Assembly (NCBI GenBank): GCA_964392365.1
Contig: CAYMPH010000005.1
Coordinates: forward strand, 186,001-250,000
Reading direction: 5' to 3'
DNA from: CAYMPH01 sp964392365
GTDB lineage: Bacteria; Spirochaetota; UBA4802; UBA5550
DNA length: 64,000 nt
The notes under the pieces were generated by a model. That model ran no database searches. It saw only the letters and a program-made list of their open reading frames with translations, and was not told the origin of the DNA. How positions within the stretch are numbered: position 1 is the stretch's first letter; each line of letters begins with the position of its first letter. Below, piece after piece: positions 8,698 to 18,454 of this stretch. Both the position numbers and the translations under genes were made by a program.

Positions 8698-9252
8698 TTA
8701 TTGCAGCTTGTGTTTAACTAACCTGCTGTCCTCTTCCTCAAGGAAAAGAAAATTCGTAATATTCATTATTATTATAAGTCTGTCATTAAGTCTGCCTATA
8801 CCTGTAATAAATTCTTCAGATATGCCTTCGATAAGAGATGATGGCGGATCAACATTTTTTTCCGAGATTCTCACAACCTGATGAACATTATCAACTAATA
8901 GACCTACAAGTTTTTCATTTGTCTCAATTACTATAACTCTTGAGAGTTCGGTAAGTTTTGCTTTCGGAAAACCGAATCTCTTCCTTGCATCGATTATTGG
9001 AATAACATTTCCCCTGTAATTCATTACTCCTTTAACAAAATGAGGAACATTAGGCAGACGGGTTATGTTGGGCACCCTCTGAATGTCGTGAACAGATAAT
9101 ATGCCTATTCCATATTCCACATCATCAATTGTAAAACTGACAAGCTGTATTATAGAGCTGGTATCAACAGATTCAATTGCATCTCTCGAGGTACTTCTGG
9201 AGATCCTTTCTGTTATCTGATCCTGCTTATTCATAAGATCACTCAAACTCAT
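8698..9252 (-). CDS. cheW: Chemotaxis coupling protein CheW
   Basis: Adaptor linking chemoreceptors to CheA, 184 aa with a ~35-residue N-terminal extension before the CheW fold. Family features include VSFTIDDVEYGIGILSVHDI, the receptor-interaction segment ITRLPNVPHFVKGVMNYRGN, and VIPIIDARKRFG. GAGAGGC precedes the ATG. It is the first gene of the cheW-cheA-cheB run, so the transcription start for the operon should be in the AT-rich gap upstream. Confidence 0.94.
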   Translation of the reverse strand: MSLSDLMNKQDQITERISRSTSRDAIESVDTSSIIQLVSFTIDDVEYGIGILSVHDIQRVPNITRLPNVPHFVKGVMNYRGNVIPIIDARKRFGFPKAKLTELSRVIVIETNEKLVGLLVDNVHQVVRISEKNVDPPSSLIEGISEEFITGIGRLNDRLIIIMNITNFLFLEEEDSRLVKHKLQ

Positions 9253-9589
9253 ATTGCCTCTCGAAAAAAAATATTCTGTTAAGGAAACTGGATAAAAAAA
9301 ATAATTATTGCACCTTTTTCAGTTTTCCCAGTAATTTCAGGGCATTCACGCAAAGGTTACTAAATCTGATTCATACTTAAGCTTCGGTATTTATTGATCT
9401 TTTAATAGTTTTTAATAAAAGTTCCATAAATAATTATTAGAAAAAGAAAAGCCTGACATTTCAAGTATTTTTTAACTTATAAGGAAAAAAAGAGAGGAAT
9501 TATAAATACGGGATAAATGAAACTTATAAGCATTAGAAAAAAACCGGAAAATCTAAACTACAATATAGTGCCATGAATAAATTGCAGGT
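9253..9589. other. Intergenic region upstream of the chemotaxis operon
   Basis: A 337-bp AT-rich stretch between the FecR-family gene (whose 3' end faces it) and cheW. It must hold the che operon promoter, but I found no convincing sigma-70 pair and no clear flagellar sigma-28 site. No small ORF with a ribosome-binding site and no strong hairpin is evident. Confidence 0.5.
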
Positions 9590-11704
9590 TTACTTTTTCA
9601 GAGAGATCAGTCCTTTTTTATCAATCACAAGATGAATACTTTTATCTGATACAGCTATATTTCTTGATATAACTTCTGTAATAACCAGCGACCAGTCAAC
9701 ATCTCCGCTTTTAATATCTATTGTGGTTATAGTCTTGTTTCCGGCAATATACAGCTTTCCTGAATCAAGAACTGGTTTAACTGCAGATCTGCTGCCAGTG
9801 TAACTTTTCCAGATTAAAGTTCCATCATAATCTATTTTATAAATATTTCCTGACAATCCCGGTACATAAATATACTTATCATCAAAAACTGCGCCGGAAT
9901 TAAAAACATCACCTGTTGAATAATACCAGACTATTTCATCTTTTCTGAAATTATATGCAGTTATATTTCCTGAAGATGATACAAGCATCAGAACATCATT
10001 AATCAGATTCATATTTATTATTTTTTCTTTTATGTATGTTCTTATTACTTTTAAATTCTTTCTGCTGTCAATTCCATAAACAATTCCGGATGCGAAAGCA
10101 GCGAAAACAAATTGATCATCACCATAGAAGAAAGAAATAACAGGCTCTGAAAACTTATACTCACCGACGATATTGCCGCCTGCATCTATCCGTAAAAGAG
10201 TATTTTTTGATGTTGCAAAACTCATTAAGCCGCTATTCAGTACAATACCGGGTGATTCCATCACCCTGCCGTTATAAATTCTTTTCCAGACTATATTCCC
10301 ATTTGAAATATCTACAGCTGAAATAATTTCATCATAAGACGGAATATATATCAGGCCATTTAAAATTACAGGCTGTGCGGAAACTCTGTTTTTAAGAGAT
10401 AGAGTCCATATTATTTTATTATTTAAAGCTGCATGAACAATTCCTTCACGGCTGACGCTTATTATTACGCCTTTAGCATTATCAGACAAAACATAATCCG
10501 AAGAAAGAAAGGAAAGCTGCTTATCTGATGAAACAGGATTTATTTTTTCAAGGGATACTGTAATTTCATTCTCCCGGTTCAGAAAATGGCGGCTTTGAAT
10601 TTGCGGCTTATATCCGTCAGCGGAGATTGAAATATCGTGAATCCCTTTTTTCAAAATAACAGATGATGAGCCGATTCCTTTACTTGACCCGTCAATTTTT
10701 ATCTCAGCTGATTCCGGAATAGTCCTGATTTTCACCTGAACCATATCTGAAACTTTAGAACTTCTAATAAAACCTGCAGCACTTGAAGACATATCAAGCG
10801 GTTCAATATCTGATGAAACCGGCTCCGGCAGATCAATTTTACTTATAGTTTCTTTATAATTCTCACGGTTAAGCGAGCTTAAAATCTTTTCATTCGGCTC
10901 CACCTTGCATGATTCATTCTGCCCTATAATTACTGAATTCTTCTCAAAGAATTCATCCAGTTTTTCTGCAATTAAATCATCAGTCAGATTTTCCGGAACT
11001 GAATTTCTTACTTTAACTTTACCCTCAAAAACTTCATATTTAACAACCCCATTCTCTGAAACTTTAACACCGAAAACCGTTCCGCGAACAGCAGCCACAC
11101 TCGTATTTGTTTTCACAGTAACTGAATCATTAGGCCTGAGTCTGTTTACAAGCATAATGAGACTCCCGGATTTCAGAAAAGAGCTGAACTCATTTTTATT
11201 TTTTGACGACAGCATTTTATTTAAAGACACAACGCTCTTCTCAGTAATTCTTATTCTTATATCGCCGGCATCGATGTCCAGAGAAGAATTTGAATCTGTT
11301 ATTACAATATCATTCTCAAGAAGAGGAAGACCGGTTTTTATATTAAGAGAAGCCGCATTTCTCATTATTGAAACTTTGCCTGTATAAAGCGCAACTGATG
11401 CACCGGATTGAGCTTTTTCCAAGATTCCGAAATTAAGTACAAATATTACAACAGCCGCAGCAGCAGCGGATGATATAAAAGCTGCAGCAATTTTTAATTT
11501 TTTAGCCCGCACAATTTTTGCAGATTTTAAAATCAGAGCCTCTTGTTTTAATTTCTGAAGTGAGAGTTCATTTACAGAAAAATCCGGAGCAGAATCTGCG
11601 TAAGCTTCAAAAATTGCATTCAGTCTGCTGGTTCTGATGCTGGAAATGTTTTTACCTGCAGCAAGCTTTTCTATTATATTTTTTATTTCAATTTTGGATG
11701 ACAT
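9590..11704 (-). CDS. FecR-PEGA-PQQ-propeller membrane protein (putative anti-sigma sensor)
   Basis: 704 aa from the ATG at 11704. Residues 1-70 are cytoplasmic and charged. One transmembrane helix spans ~71-93 (Ala/Val-rich). A FecR-type domain follows, with the hallmark TSVAAVRGTVFGVKV at about 208-222. A PEGA domain (~325-395) contains IRTIPESAEIKIDGSSKGIG. The last ~300 residues form a PQQ-like beta-propeller (repeats of the kind ISAVDISNGNIVWKR and YKIDYDGTLIWKSYTG). It starts one base after the ECF sigma stop, so I infer that the cytoplasmic tail controls that sigma factor and the exported part senses envelope state. A TTG start 24 bp upstream is possible. Confidence 0.8.
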   Translation of the reverse strand: MSSKIEIKNIIEKLAAGKNISSIRTSRLNAIFEAYADSAPDFSVNELSLQKLKQEALILKSAKIVRAKKLKIAAAFISSAAAAAVVIFVLNFGILEKAQSGASVALYTGKVSIMRNAASLNIKTGLPLLENDIVITDSNSSLDIDAGDIRIRITEKSVVSLNKMLSSKNKNEFSSFLKSGSLIMLVNRLRPNDSVTVKTNTSVAAVRGTVFGVKVSENGVVKYEVFEGKVKVRNSVPENLTDDLIAEKLDEFFEKNSVIIGQNESCKVEPNEKILSSLNRENYKETISKIDLPEPVSSDIEPLDMSSSAAGFIRSSKVSDMVQVKIRTIPESAEIKIDGSSKGIGSSSVILKKGIHDISISADGYKPQIQSRHFLNRENEITVSLEKINPVSSDKQLSFLSSDYVLSDNAKGVIISVSREGIVHAALNNKIIWTLSLKNRVSAQPVILNGLIYIPSYDEIISAVDISNGNIVWKRIYNGRVMESPGIVLNSGLMSFATSKNTLLRIDAGGNIVGEYKFSEPVISFFYGDDQFVFAAFASGIVYGIDSRKNLKVIRTYIKEKIINMNLINDVLMLVSSSGNITAYNFRKDEIVWYYSTGDVFNSGAVFDDKYIYVPGLSGNIYKIDYDGTLIWKSYTGSRSAVKPVLDSGKLYIAGNKTITTIDIKSGDVDWSLVITEVISRNIAVSDKSIHLVIDKKGLISLKK

Positions 11705-11705
11705 T

Positions 11706-12275
11706 CTAAACCACATTCTTCTTTTCAAGATAATCTGTAATTAATTCAACAGCCTTCATTACTCTCCACTTTGCAGCGCGTTCAGAACATTTTAATATTT
11801 TGCAGATATCGGCATATTTCATGTTTTCCTCATATCTCAATAAAAAAACATCTTTGAACTTATCCTTAAGACTGTCGACCGCGCTTCTGAAATATTCCAG
11901 ATCCACTTCCCCTATAAAACCAGCTTCCGGAGATTCATAATAATTATCAGACCTGCTTAATCTTATTTTTTCTTTTTCAATTATTTCGCCTGTTCTTTTA
12001 ACAGTACCAATATAATTCTTACACGAATTCAGCGATATTTTATAAATCCATGATGAAAAATTCATTTCCTGATTAAAACTTCCGGCATGACGGAAAAATC
12101 TTATAAAAATCTCATGAAGAATATCTTCCATATCCGTGTCATTTCCAAGATAGAAATAGATAAACTTTTTCAGTTTAGGTGCGTATCTTCTATATAACTC
12201 CTCAAAAGCAAATTCATTGCCGCTGAGAAATACAGATACCAGCTCTTCATCGCGCTTATCTTTTAAATCGCTCAT
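11706..12275 (-). CDS. ECF-type RNA polymerase sigma factor
   Basis: 189 aa sigma-70 family member with only regions 2 and 4. Region 2: AFEELYRRYAPKLKKFIYFY, then DMEDILHEIFIRFFR and FSSWIYKISLNSCKNYI. Region 4: FLLRYEENMKYADICKILKC with the recognition helix SERAAKWRVMKAVELI. It is followed one base later by a FecR-domain membrane protein, the usual sigma/anti-sigma layout. There is no obvious Shine-Dalgarno before the ATG. The target promoters cannot be deduced here; autoregulation is likely for this class. Confidence 0.9.
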   Translation of the reverse strand: MSDLKDKRDEELVSVFLSGNEFAFEELYRRYAPKLKKFIYFYLGNDTDMEDILHEIFIRFFRHAGSFNQEMNFSSWIYKISLNSCKNYIGTVKRTGEIIEKEKIRLSRSDNYYESPEAGFIGEVDLEYFRSAVDSLKDKFKDVFLLRYEENMKYADICKILKCSERAAKWRVMKAVELITDYLEKKNVV

Positions 12276-12341
12276 GAGTTAATAATAATACCATTTTTAT
12301 TTTAAATAGTGAAAAAAATTTCAGATTTTGTTGATAAAAAA

Positions 12342-13148
12342 TTACTGATAAAACTTAAGCGAATCAACTTTATTCAGCAATCCAAGCGTATAAGCTTCAT
12401 TGAAGTAAAATAAAAGAGCTTTTTTAAATTCATCCCCGAAATTAAACTTTAACAGATCGTAATAGTGGCTGATATTGTATTTAATATCCGGATATTTTTT
12501 CGAAGCAGATGCAACCACCAGTGCCTCATTTGTACGCAAATCTGCAAGGGATGCGCTGTATGAATCAATAACTGCATCAACTAAAGACTTATTTCCGATC
12601 AGAGTTTCTTCCAGCAGGGCGAATACTGCGAATACAACAGGGTGCCCGGTTTTTCTGAGCCAGAGATCCCCAAGATCATATGTATACTCCACAGGCTCGG
12701 ATGAATCTATCATTGCCTCGTTACCGATAATAAGTGCAGCATCTATATTATCAAATGAGGGTTTTGGCGGAACTGAAACATATACCGGTTTTATAGAATA
12801 ATATTTTTCCAGAAGAATTTTCAAAAGGTTTACTGAAGTTTCGGATGCGGTTGTGAGCCCGACTTTTTTTCCATTAAGCTCTTCAATGGGGATTCTGCTC
12901 GTCAGGATCACTGAGCGCACATATCCGACTGAGCTTAAGCAGAATTGCGGCAGAATAAGCGCGCGGTCCTGGATCGAGGCGTATGCAGCAGAAGATATCG
13001 GACTGAGTTTGATTTCGCCGGAGGCGATCTTACGGTTTAAGTTTCCGGGATAATCCGGAACAACTTCAATTCCTTTTACCGGTTGAATTTCAAACATTCT
13101 GTAGTAGAATGGATAGCAGTTAAGATAATCAATGTAGCCGATTTTCAT
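12342..13148 (-). CDS. mqnA: Chorismate dehydratase (futalosine menaquinone pathway)
   Basis: MqnA, 268 aa, which removes water from chorismate to give 3-enolpyruvyl-benzoate, the entry step of the futalosine route to menaquinone. It has the periplasmic-binding-protein-like fold. Family signatures: IGYIDYLNCYPFYY at the N-terminus, LSPISSAAYA and GYVRSVILTS, then GLTTASETSVNLLKILLE. The PAALIIGNEA-type loop reads DAALIIGNEAMI, followed by YDLGDLWLRKTGHPVVFAVFA. It overlaps mqnE by four bases (ATGA). MqnD shares this fold, but the N-terminal IDYLNCYP favours MqnA. Confidence 0.92.
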   Translation of the reverse strand: MKIGYIDYLNCYPFYYRMFEIQPVKGIEVVPDYPGNLNRKIASGEIKLSPISSAAYASIQDRALILPQFCLSSVGYVRSVILTSRIPIEELNGKKVGLTTASETSVNLLKILLEKYYSIKPVYVSVPPKPSFDNIDAALIIGNEAMIDSSEPVEYTYDLGDLWLRKTGHPVVFAVFALLEETLIGNKSLVDAVIDSYSASLADLRTNEALVVASASKKYPDIKYNISHYYDLLKFNFGDEFKKALLFYFNEAYTLGLLNKVDSLKFYQ

Positions 13149-14248
13149 ATAGAATTACCTAAATCATAAAGGGCTGTTGTGCGCACAGGAATTCTTCCGG
13201 CATCTGTAATGAGCCTTTTTAAAAACTCCTCGCTGCCTATGTTCGGGGTTTTCGCACCGGCAGAGTGAACAACCTTCTCATAATGATAAGTAGCGCCAAT
13301 GTCGTCAACACCGAAGGAAAGCATCAGCTGCGCCATTTTCTCGCCGAGATACATCCAGAGCCCCTTGATATGCGGAATATTATGAAGAAAGATTCTTGCA
13401 GTGGAATAAATTCTGATATCATCAAAACCTGTGCTTTCTCTTCTTTTTGATTTTATTGAGGTATTATCTTCGTGAAACGGAAGTGGAACGAAAGTTTTAA
13501 ACCCGCCGGTTTCAGTTTGAAGATTTCTGAGTTTCGTAAAATGATCAACGATATCAGCCGGATTTTCAATATGGTTGTAGAGCATAGTAGCGTTTGTTTT
13601 AAGACCGATAGAATGAGCTTTCCTCATAATATCAAGCCATCTGTCTCCGGAAATTTTTTTCGGCGCAATAATGTCCCTTAAATCCTGAGAAAAAATTTCC
13701 GCACCGCCTCCTGGAAGAGCGCCGAGACCAGCTTTGATAAGACGCGTAAAAACTTCATCAAGAGAAATATTATTGAGCTTTGAAAAGTAATCAAACTCAG
13801 CTGCTGTAAAAGCTACGATGAAAATGTCCGGTTTGACTTTTTTTATCCGCTGAAGCATTTCTTCAAAGTATTCCAGTTTCAATTCGGGATTGAGTCCGCC
13901 AACTATGTGCACTTCATCAATACCGAAAGCAACTGCGTCTTTAACGCGCTTTTCAATTTCATCTAAAGAATACAAATATGCTTTATCATCGCCCTTATCA
14001 CACGAAAAAGCGCAGAGCGGGCATCTTAGCTCACATATGTTTGTGTAATTCAGATTCATATTCACGCCGTAGTAGGCGCGGTTTCCGTTTAATCTCTCGC
14101 GGACAAAATTTGCAATAGAGCCCAGACCGAGTATATCATTAGTTGAAAGCATTGCAAGCACATCTTCCTCTGAAGCTTCTGTTCCTGCTATGACCTTGTT
14201 TGCGATTGGTATCAGGCTGCTGTCTTTAATTATTGATTTATCAAGCAT
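13145..14248 (-). CDS. mqnE: Aminofutalosine synthase (radical SAM)
   Basis: MqnE, 367 aa, a radical-SAM enzyme joining 3-enolpyruvyl-benzoate and SAM to form 6-amino-6-deoxyfutalosine. The cluster ligands are C72, C76 and C79 in CELRCPLCAFS. Other features include VHIVGGLNPEL and the MqnE-type segment AGLGALPGGGAEIF, with TNATMLYNHIE and FVPLPFHEDNT later. GGGGAGAAG precedes the ATG. It overlaps ubiX by 8 bp and mqnA by 4 bp, so the three genes form a tight operon. MqnC is the close alternative; the GGGAEIF sequence and the mqnA neighbour favour MqnE. Confidence 0.9.
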   Translation of the reverse strand: MLDKSIIKDSSLIPIANKVIAGTEASEEDVLAMLSTNDILGLGSIANFVRERLNGNRAYYGVNMNLNYTNICELRCPLCAFSCDKGDDKAYLYSLDEIEKRVKDAVAFGIDEVHIVGGLNPELKLEYFEEMLQRIKKVKPDIFIVAFTAAEFDYFSKLNNISLDEVFTRLIKAGLGALPGGGAEIFSQDLRDIIAPKKISGDRWLDIMRKAHSIGLKTNATMLYNHIENPADIVDHFTKLRNLQTETGGFKTFVPLPFHEDNTSIKSKRRESTGFDDIRIYSTARIFLHNIPHIKGLWMYLGEKMAQLMLSFGVDDIGATYHYEKVVHSAGAKTPNIGSEEFLKRLITDAGRIPVRTTALYDLGNSI

Positions 14249-14855
14249 CTTCTCCCCACGGTTTAATAAGTTTATTACTGATTCCCAATAGGTTCAGAAT
14301 TTTTCCAACAATAAAATTCACTGCATCATCGATTGTCTGAGGGTGATTATAAAATCCGGGAACCGGCGGAAGTATATCCGCACCTGCCTGTTTTGCTTTC
14401 AGAAGATTTTCAAGATGGATGAGACTCAAAGGGGTTTCGCGAGGAACAAGTATTGTTTTCCTGTTTTCTTTCAGGGAAACATCCGCAGCTCGCAGCAGAA
14501 GCGAATCTGAATAGCCGTTTGCCACTGCTGATAAAGTTTTCATTGAGCATGGAGCTATGACAAGTGATTCGAATATGGAAGAACCGCTTGCAATCGGGGC
14601 AAAAAAATCCGAGTTTGAATATTCGGAAAGTTTTTCTATATTTGATGAAAATTTTCTGTAATCGAGAAGTTCTTTAATGGTTGATATTTTTGCTTTACCG
14701 CGGACTATTTCGTGGTTTATTGTAAGCCATGCGGAGTCAGTTGCAACAGCGCTTACTGAGCAGCCGCTTGAGAGCAGTTCTTCGATTAAGCGGATACCGA
14801 TAATAGCGCCGCTCGCTCCTGTTATTCCGATTATATGCATGGAATTTTCTTTCAT
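14241..14855 (-). CDS. ubiX: Flavin prenyltransferase UbiX
   Basis: 204 aa flavoprotein that prenylates FMN to make the cofactor of UbiD-type decarboxylases. N-terminal motif IIGITGASGAIIGIRLIEEL. Conserved core APCSMKTLSAVANGYSDSLL and the family C-terminal region ILVPRETPLSLIHLENLLK, then ILPPVPGFYNHP. It is the first gene of ubiX-mqnE-mqnA. The context suggests it supplies prenyl-FMN to the decarboxylase of the late futalosine pathway, which is not encoded in this window. An ATG 15 bp further in (MHIIGITG) is an alternative start. Confidence 0.9.
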   Translation of the reverse strand: MKENSMHIIGITGASGAIIGIRLIEELLSSGCSVSAVATDSAWLTINHEIVRGKAKISTIKELLDYRKFSSNIEKLSEYSNSDFFAPIASGSSIFESLVIAPCSMKTLSAVANGYSDSLLLRAADVSLKENRKTILVPRETPLSLIHLENLLKAKQAGADILPPVPGFYNHPQTIDDAVNFIVGKILNLLGISNKLIKPWGEDA

Positions 14856-14944
14856 GCAGCAAGAATACAGAGGGGATTTCGGATGTCAAGGAATTGATTT
14901 TTGTTGGAAAAAGAGAAAGGATAATTTTTTATAAAAAAATTATA

Positions 14945-17900
14945 TTATGGGAGAGTTCCATCTTCTTTGACTAATCCATAATAAAGATCTACTGCTGTAA
15001 CAGCACGATTCCTATAATCAAGCCAAATAGGTATAAAGCCAAATGGAGGGATTGCACCACCATCGTAATAAAGCAAATCAAGACTAAGTTGAGGAAGCCC
15101 GGTTATTGAATCAAGTACAATACCATATGAACTCGGGGAAGCAATATAAAGCTCGCTCCCGATTACATTTGACCATGGTGCAGTGCTGTATTTTACCCCG
15201 GTTGATAAAAATCTCTGTGCATACAGACTATATCCCAAACTTGTGAAATATCTTCCATCATACCAGGCAATATAAAATTCATTCTGGGCAAGAGGATCGG
15301 TGTCACTTACAACTACACGCGGCAGCTGACAATTATATGTTGTGGTTACAGCATTGCTTGTAATATTTGCTGCTGCAATAGAAACGGCACCAGCACCTGT
15401 ATAAGCAGCTACTCCAACATGTCTGTAAGTATTTCCCGCAACATGTGTAGGCAGATAAGTTAAAATTATTCTGGATGGTAAAGTTATATCATATTTATCA
15501 ACTGCAGCATGAGGTGAATATCCGGCAAGGGAAATCGGCCCGAAAACAGTTCCTCCACTAGTGCCGCTGATTCTATATAAATCTACAGCACCATTTAAAT
15601 TATCTGAAATTAAATAAGCTCCACCGACTGTATTAATTGAGCTATCTTTTAAAATCTGGATAGGGTGATATGTAGCTGGAGCGATATTTGTTACGGTCCA
15701 GTTTGCCGGTGATATTGATTTAGCAGGTATGCTTGCAGCGTCAATTCTTGTTGATGTATTATTATAATAGAAAACCAGAGCATTTCCGGATTCATCTGAA
15801 ATAGATAAAGGATTGGTATAAGTATTTACAGCTGCAATTGAAATTGTTCCGCCAATTTGAACTCCAGTATCAAGATTAAAAACTTTACCGGAAATATGAT
15901 CTGAAGTATCTACATATGTAACCATAAAAGCTCTGGTTCCTGTGTAAATTACATAAATATTATCTACAGCATTGAAAATATCAGCTGATAATGTAATCTG
16001 AGTGGCACTGTTAACAGCAAGAACCTCAGCAGATAAATTTGTAGTTAAATTATAAACCAGATCACCAATATTAACTGAATCAGCTATAAATGCTGCATGA
16101 GTATCATCAAGAGTATAATTCGCAGGAACTGAAGTTGAATATCCGCAGGTTTTATATGTAGCTCCGGCAGGAAGCCGCGTAATTGAATACCCATTACCAT
16201 TACTCATAATATTAGTATCAAGTTCAAGTGATGTATCTGATATTACATTGCTTACTAGCGCTTTTGTTGCCTTTGCAGTAAAATTATTTCTGTTAATTAC
16301 TACATCACCGAAAAGAACTGAAGAAGTAAAAGTTGCTGCTCCATCCCAGAGAGGATTAGTCATAGCTTCGCTTGTATATGGGCCTAAAGTATTTATATAT
16401 ATTAAAAAATCTGCAGTGCTTCCAAATAAAAAACCGGGAATTACCCTATCAATATTTACACAATCACCAGAAGGTGCACTGCTTACTATACCCCAATTAT
16501 AGGTAAAAGGTGCAACTCCAATTGCAGATCCAAACCTAGCTCTAAATATATTGCCAATAGCGACACCTGCCAAGGAACCCGCAGTGCCGCAAGCTATTGA
16601 TGTTGTAGTTCCTGCCTGTGGAATAATATATGGAGTTCTTGTTTGAAAATCCCCGATATAATATATAGTCGATCCAAGATTTATTTGAACTGGAATTGTT
16701 GGAAAACTTGATCTGTCGGTTCTTAATACATTTTTATAAATATCATACGGAGATAATGCTTGATCCAAAATGTTATATTCATACCAGTTTGTATTTGCTG
16801 CTGGTGTTGTATTTGTAAAGACTCTGTCTTGATTGTCTAAAAAGCCGATAGCAGAAAAATCTACATCCTTATCAAAAAGAAGATCTGCAAGCGAACCTCC
16901 GCCAGGGATGGTTGCAGTACCCGCAGTCTGAACTGTTGGCTGAAGATGAACTCTCGCTAATGAATATGTAGAACCGGTTTTAACTGTTGTTGTTAAATCC
17001 TTTTCTCCGCCAACCCAACCTGCATTATTTGCAAAAGTAGCTCCAGTATTATATATTCTTTTCGCATATAGATTATCACTTGAATCTTTATAAACAATTA
17101 CAGTCTGATATGAAATAGCTCCGGCAGCATTATTCCATACTTTTATTCCTTCAATCTGAGTAACATTTGATGCAGAATTTACTGTAACACCATTCGCAGC
17201 CCATTGTTGAGCCCCAGCATTATTAAAAAATTGGCCCTTAATATTTGCATTATTATCATTCCAGAAAACATAAGATGAACCATCATCAATTTGCACGATT
17301 TTAATACTTAGCTGATTATTATTCGCATTTGATAAAACTTTCCCGCCGCCGCCGGCTGCTGTATCAGTTCTTGTAAAAAAAGAATATACCGGAGAAGCAA
17401 CATCGCAAGTACCGGCAACATCAACGCAGGCTCTGAAATAATACAGGGTATTATGAACCAGTGGAGGATTCAGATTAAAACCATGATCTGTATGACTTGC
17501 CTGTCCGCAGGTATCCCAATCCCAGGTATTTTCATGTGCAGAATCGGTTCCAAGTGCTGGAGTAATTCCATACTGCAGGTAAGTATTAGCTCGCACTGCC
17601 GGACGATTTGTATTAAATGCTATAACAGCAGTAGTATTAGTTACTGATAAAACTGCAACATTGCTTATAGATGAAGGATTACCTGTACCTGGATTAACAT
17701 CTGTTGTAAAGTTCCATGAATGAGCTGTTATTGCATTTGCTGTCGGCAAAGCAGTATCAATAATAAGGTTTGACAAAGAAACTGTATAGTTTGGAGGGGA
17801 ATAAGCTAAAGCCGCCCCGAAATTCAATCTCCATGTATTTCCTGAAGGATTAGTAACTGTGCAACCTGCTACAGCAGGAACGATTGTAAAAGTTGTTGTT

Positions 17901-18454
17901 GTAACATTGGTTACCGGTTTTGAAAAGGTAACCTCAACATAAGATAAAGACCTGCTCACACCGGTAGCACCATTGACTGGATTTCTTGTTCCGGTAAGAA
18001 CCACAGGAGCAACCGGAGAATTAGTTGTGACTGCAGTAAAAGTAAAATTTAATGCTGCACTTAAAGACTGACCATCACTAGCCTGCAAACCAGTTGCAAC
18101 TGCTACAGTATATGAAGCTCCATAAGTCAAACCGCCTGTTGGAGTTAAAGTAACAATATTATTAGAAACTGATGAAGCATAAGTTTTTGCACCGGCATTT
18201 ATTTGAATATTTGCAGCAACAGTCCCTGAATTTACATTTTTTGAAAAAACAAGAACAATATTTGCATTTAGAGGTATCCCTGTATCTGCATTTGCAGGAT
18301 AATTATAAGTTGATTGCATTAAAACTGTTCCGGGAGGAGTACTGAAATAGCTGCTTATAATATCTGACGGATTTACTGTGGGAGATACCTGCGAACAGGA
18401 AACAATAAATAAAGATAATACGACTAAAAATTTCATTGAATTTTTCAATTTCAT
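14945..18454 (-). CDS. Very large exported lipoprotein with Ig-like domains
   Basis: 1169 aa from the ATG at 18454. The N-terminus is a lipoprotein signal with a short basic start, hydrophobic LVVLSLFIVSC and the acylated Cys at residue 20. Two SbsA/Big_5-type Ig-like domains follow (motifs DTGIPLNANIVLVFSKNV and NGATGVSRSLSYVEVTFSKP), then a fibronectin-like segment with ALYYFRACVD-type strands. The remainder is low in charged residues, rich in Thr/Ser/Gly/Asn and beta-strand-like, ending with propeller-like repeats. The frame continues upstream to 18640, but those codons give no signal peptide. Function is unknown; cell-surface display is likely. Confidence 0.75.
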   Translation of the reverse strand: MKLKNSMKFLVVLSLFIVSCSQVSPTVNPSDIISSYFSTPPGTVLMQSTYNYPANADTGIPLNANIVLVFSKNVNSGTVAANIQINAGAKTYASSVSNNIVTLTPTGGLTYGASYTVAVATGLQASDGQSLSAALNFTFTAVTTNSPVAPVVLTGTRNPVNGATGVSRSLSYVEVTFSKPVTNVTTTTFTIVPAVAGCTVTNPSGNTWRLNFGAALAYSPPNYTVSLSNLIIDTALPTANAITAHSWNFTTDVNPGTGNPSSISNVAVLSVTNTTAVIAFNTNRPAVRANTYLQYGITPALGTDSAHENTWDWDTCGQASHTDHGFNLNPPLVHNTLYYFRACVDVAGTCDVASPVYSFFTRTDTAAGGGGKVLSNANNNQLSIKIVQIDDGSSYVFWNDNNANIKGQFFNNAGAQQWAANGVTVNSASNVTQIEGIKVWNNAAGAISYQTVIVYKDSSDNLYAKRIYNTGATFANNAGWVGGEKDLTTTVKTGSTYSLARVHLQPTVQTAGTATIPGGGSLADLLFDKDVDFSAIGFLDNQDRVFTNTTPAANTNWYEYNILDQALSPYDIYKNVLRTDRSSFPTIPVQINLGSTIYYIGDFQTRTPYIIPQAGTTTSIACGTAGSLAGVAIGNIFRARFGSAIGVAPFTYNWGIVSSAPSGDCVNIDRVIPGFLFGSTADFLIYINTLGPYTSEAMTNPLWDGAATFTSSVLFGDVVINRNNFTAKATKALVSNVISDTSLELDTNIMSNGNGYSITRLPAGATYKTCGYSTSVPANYTLDDTHAAFIADSVNIGDLVYNLTTNLSAEVLAVNSATQITLSADIFNAVDNIYVIYTGTRAFMVTYVDTSDHISGKVFNLDTGVQIGGTISIAAVNTYTNPLSISDESGNALVFYYNNTSTRIDAASIPAKSISPANWTVTNIAPATYHPIQILKDSSINTVGGAYLISDNLNGAVDLYRISGTSGGTVFGPISLAGYSPHAAVDKYDITLPSRIILTYLPTHVAGNTYRHVGVAAYTGAGAVSIAAANITSNAVTTTYNCQLPRVVVSDTDPLAQNEFYIAWYDGRYFTSLGYSLYAQRFLSTGVKYSTAPWSNVIGSELYIASPSSYGIVLDSITGLPQLSLDLLYYDGGAIPPFGFIPIWLDYRNRAVTAVDLYYGLVKEDGTLP

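Noticed and set aside
9361..9480. Possible flagellar sigma-28 promoter upstream of cheW
   Set aside because: A TAAA and an ATCAATAA-like box exist but the spacing is about 12 bp instead of 15.
13145..14248. MqnC as the identity of the radical SAM gene
   Set aside because: The LPGGGAEIF segment and direct coupling to mqnA fit MqnE better.
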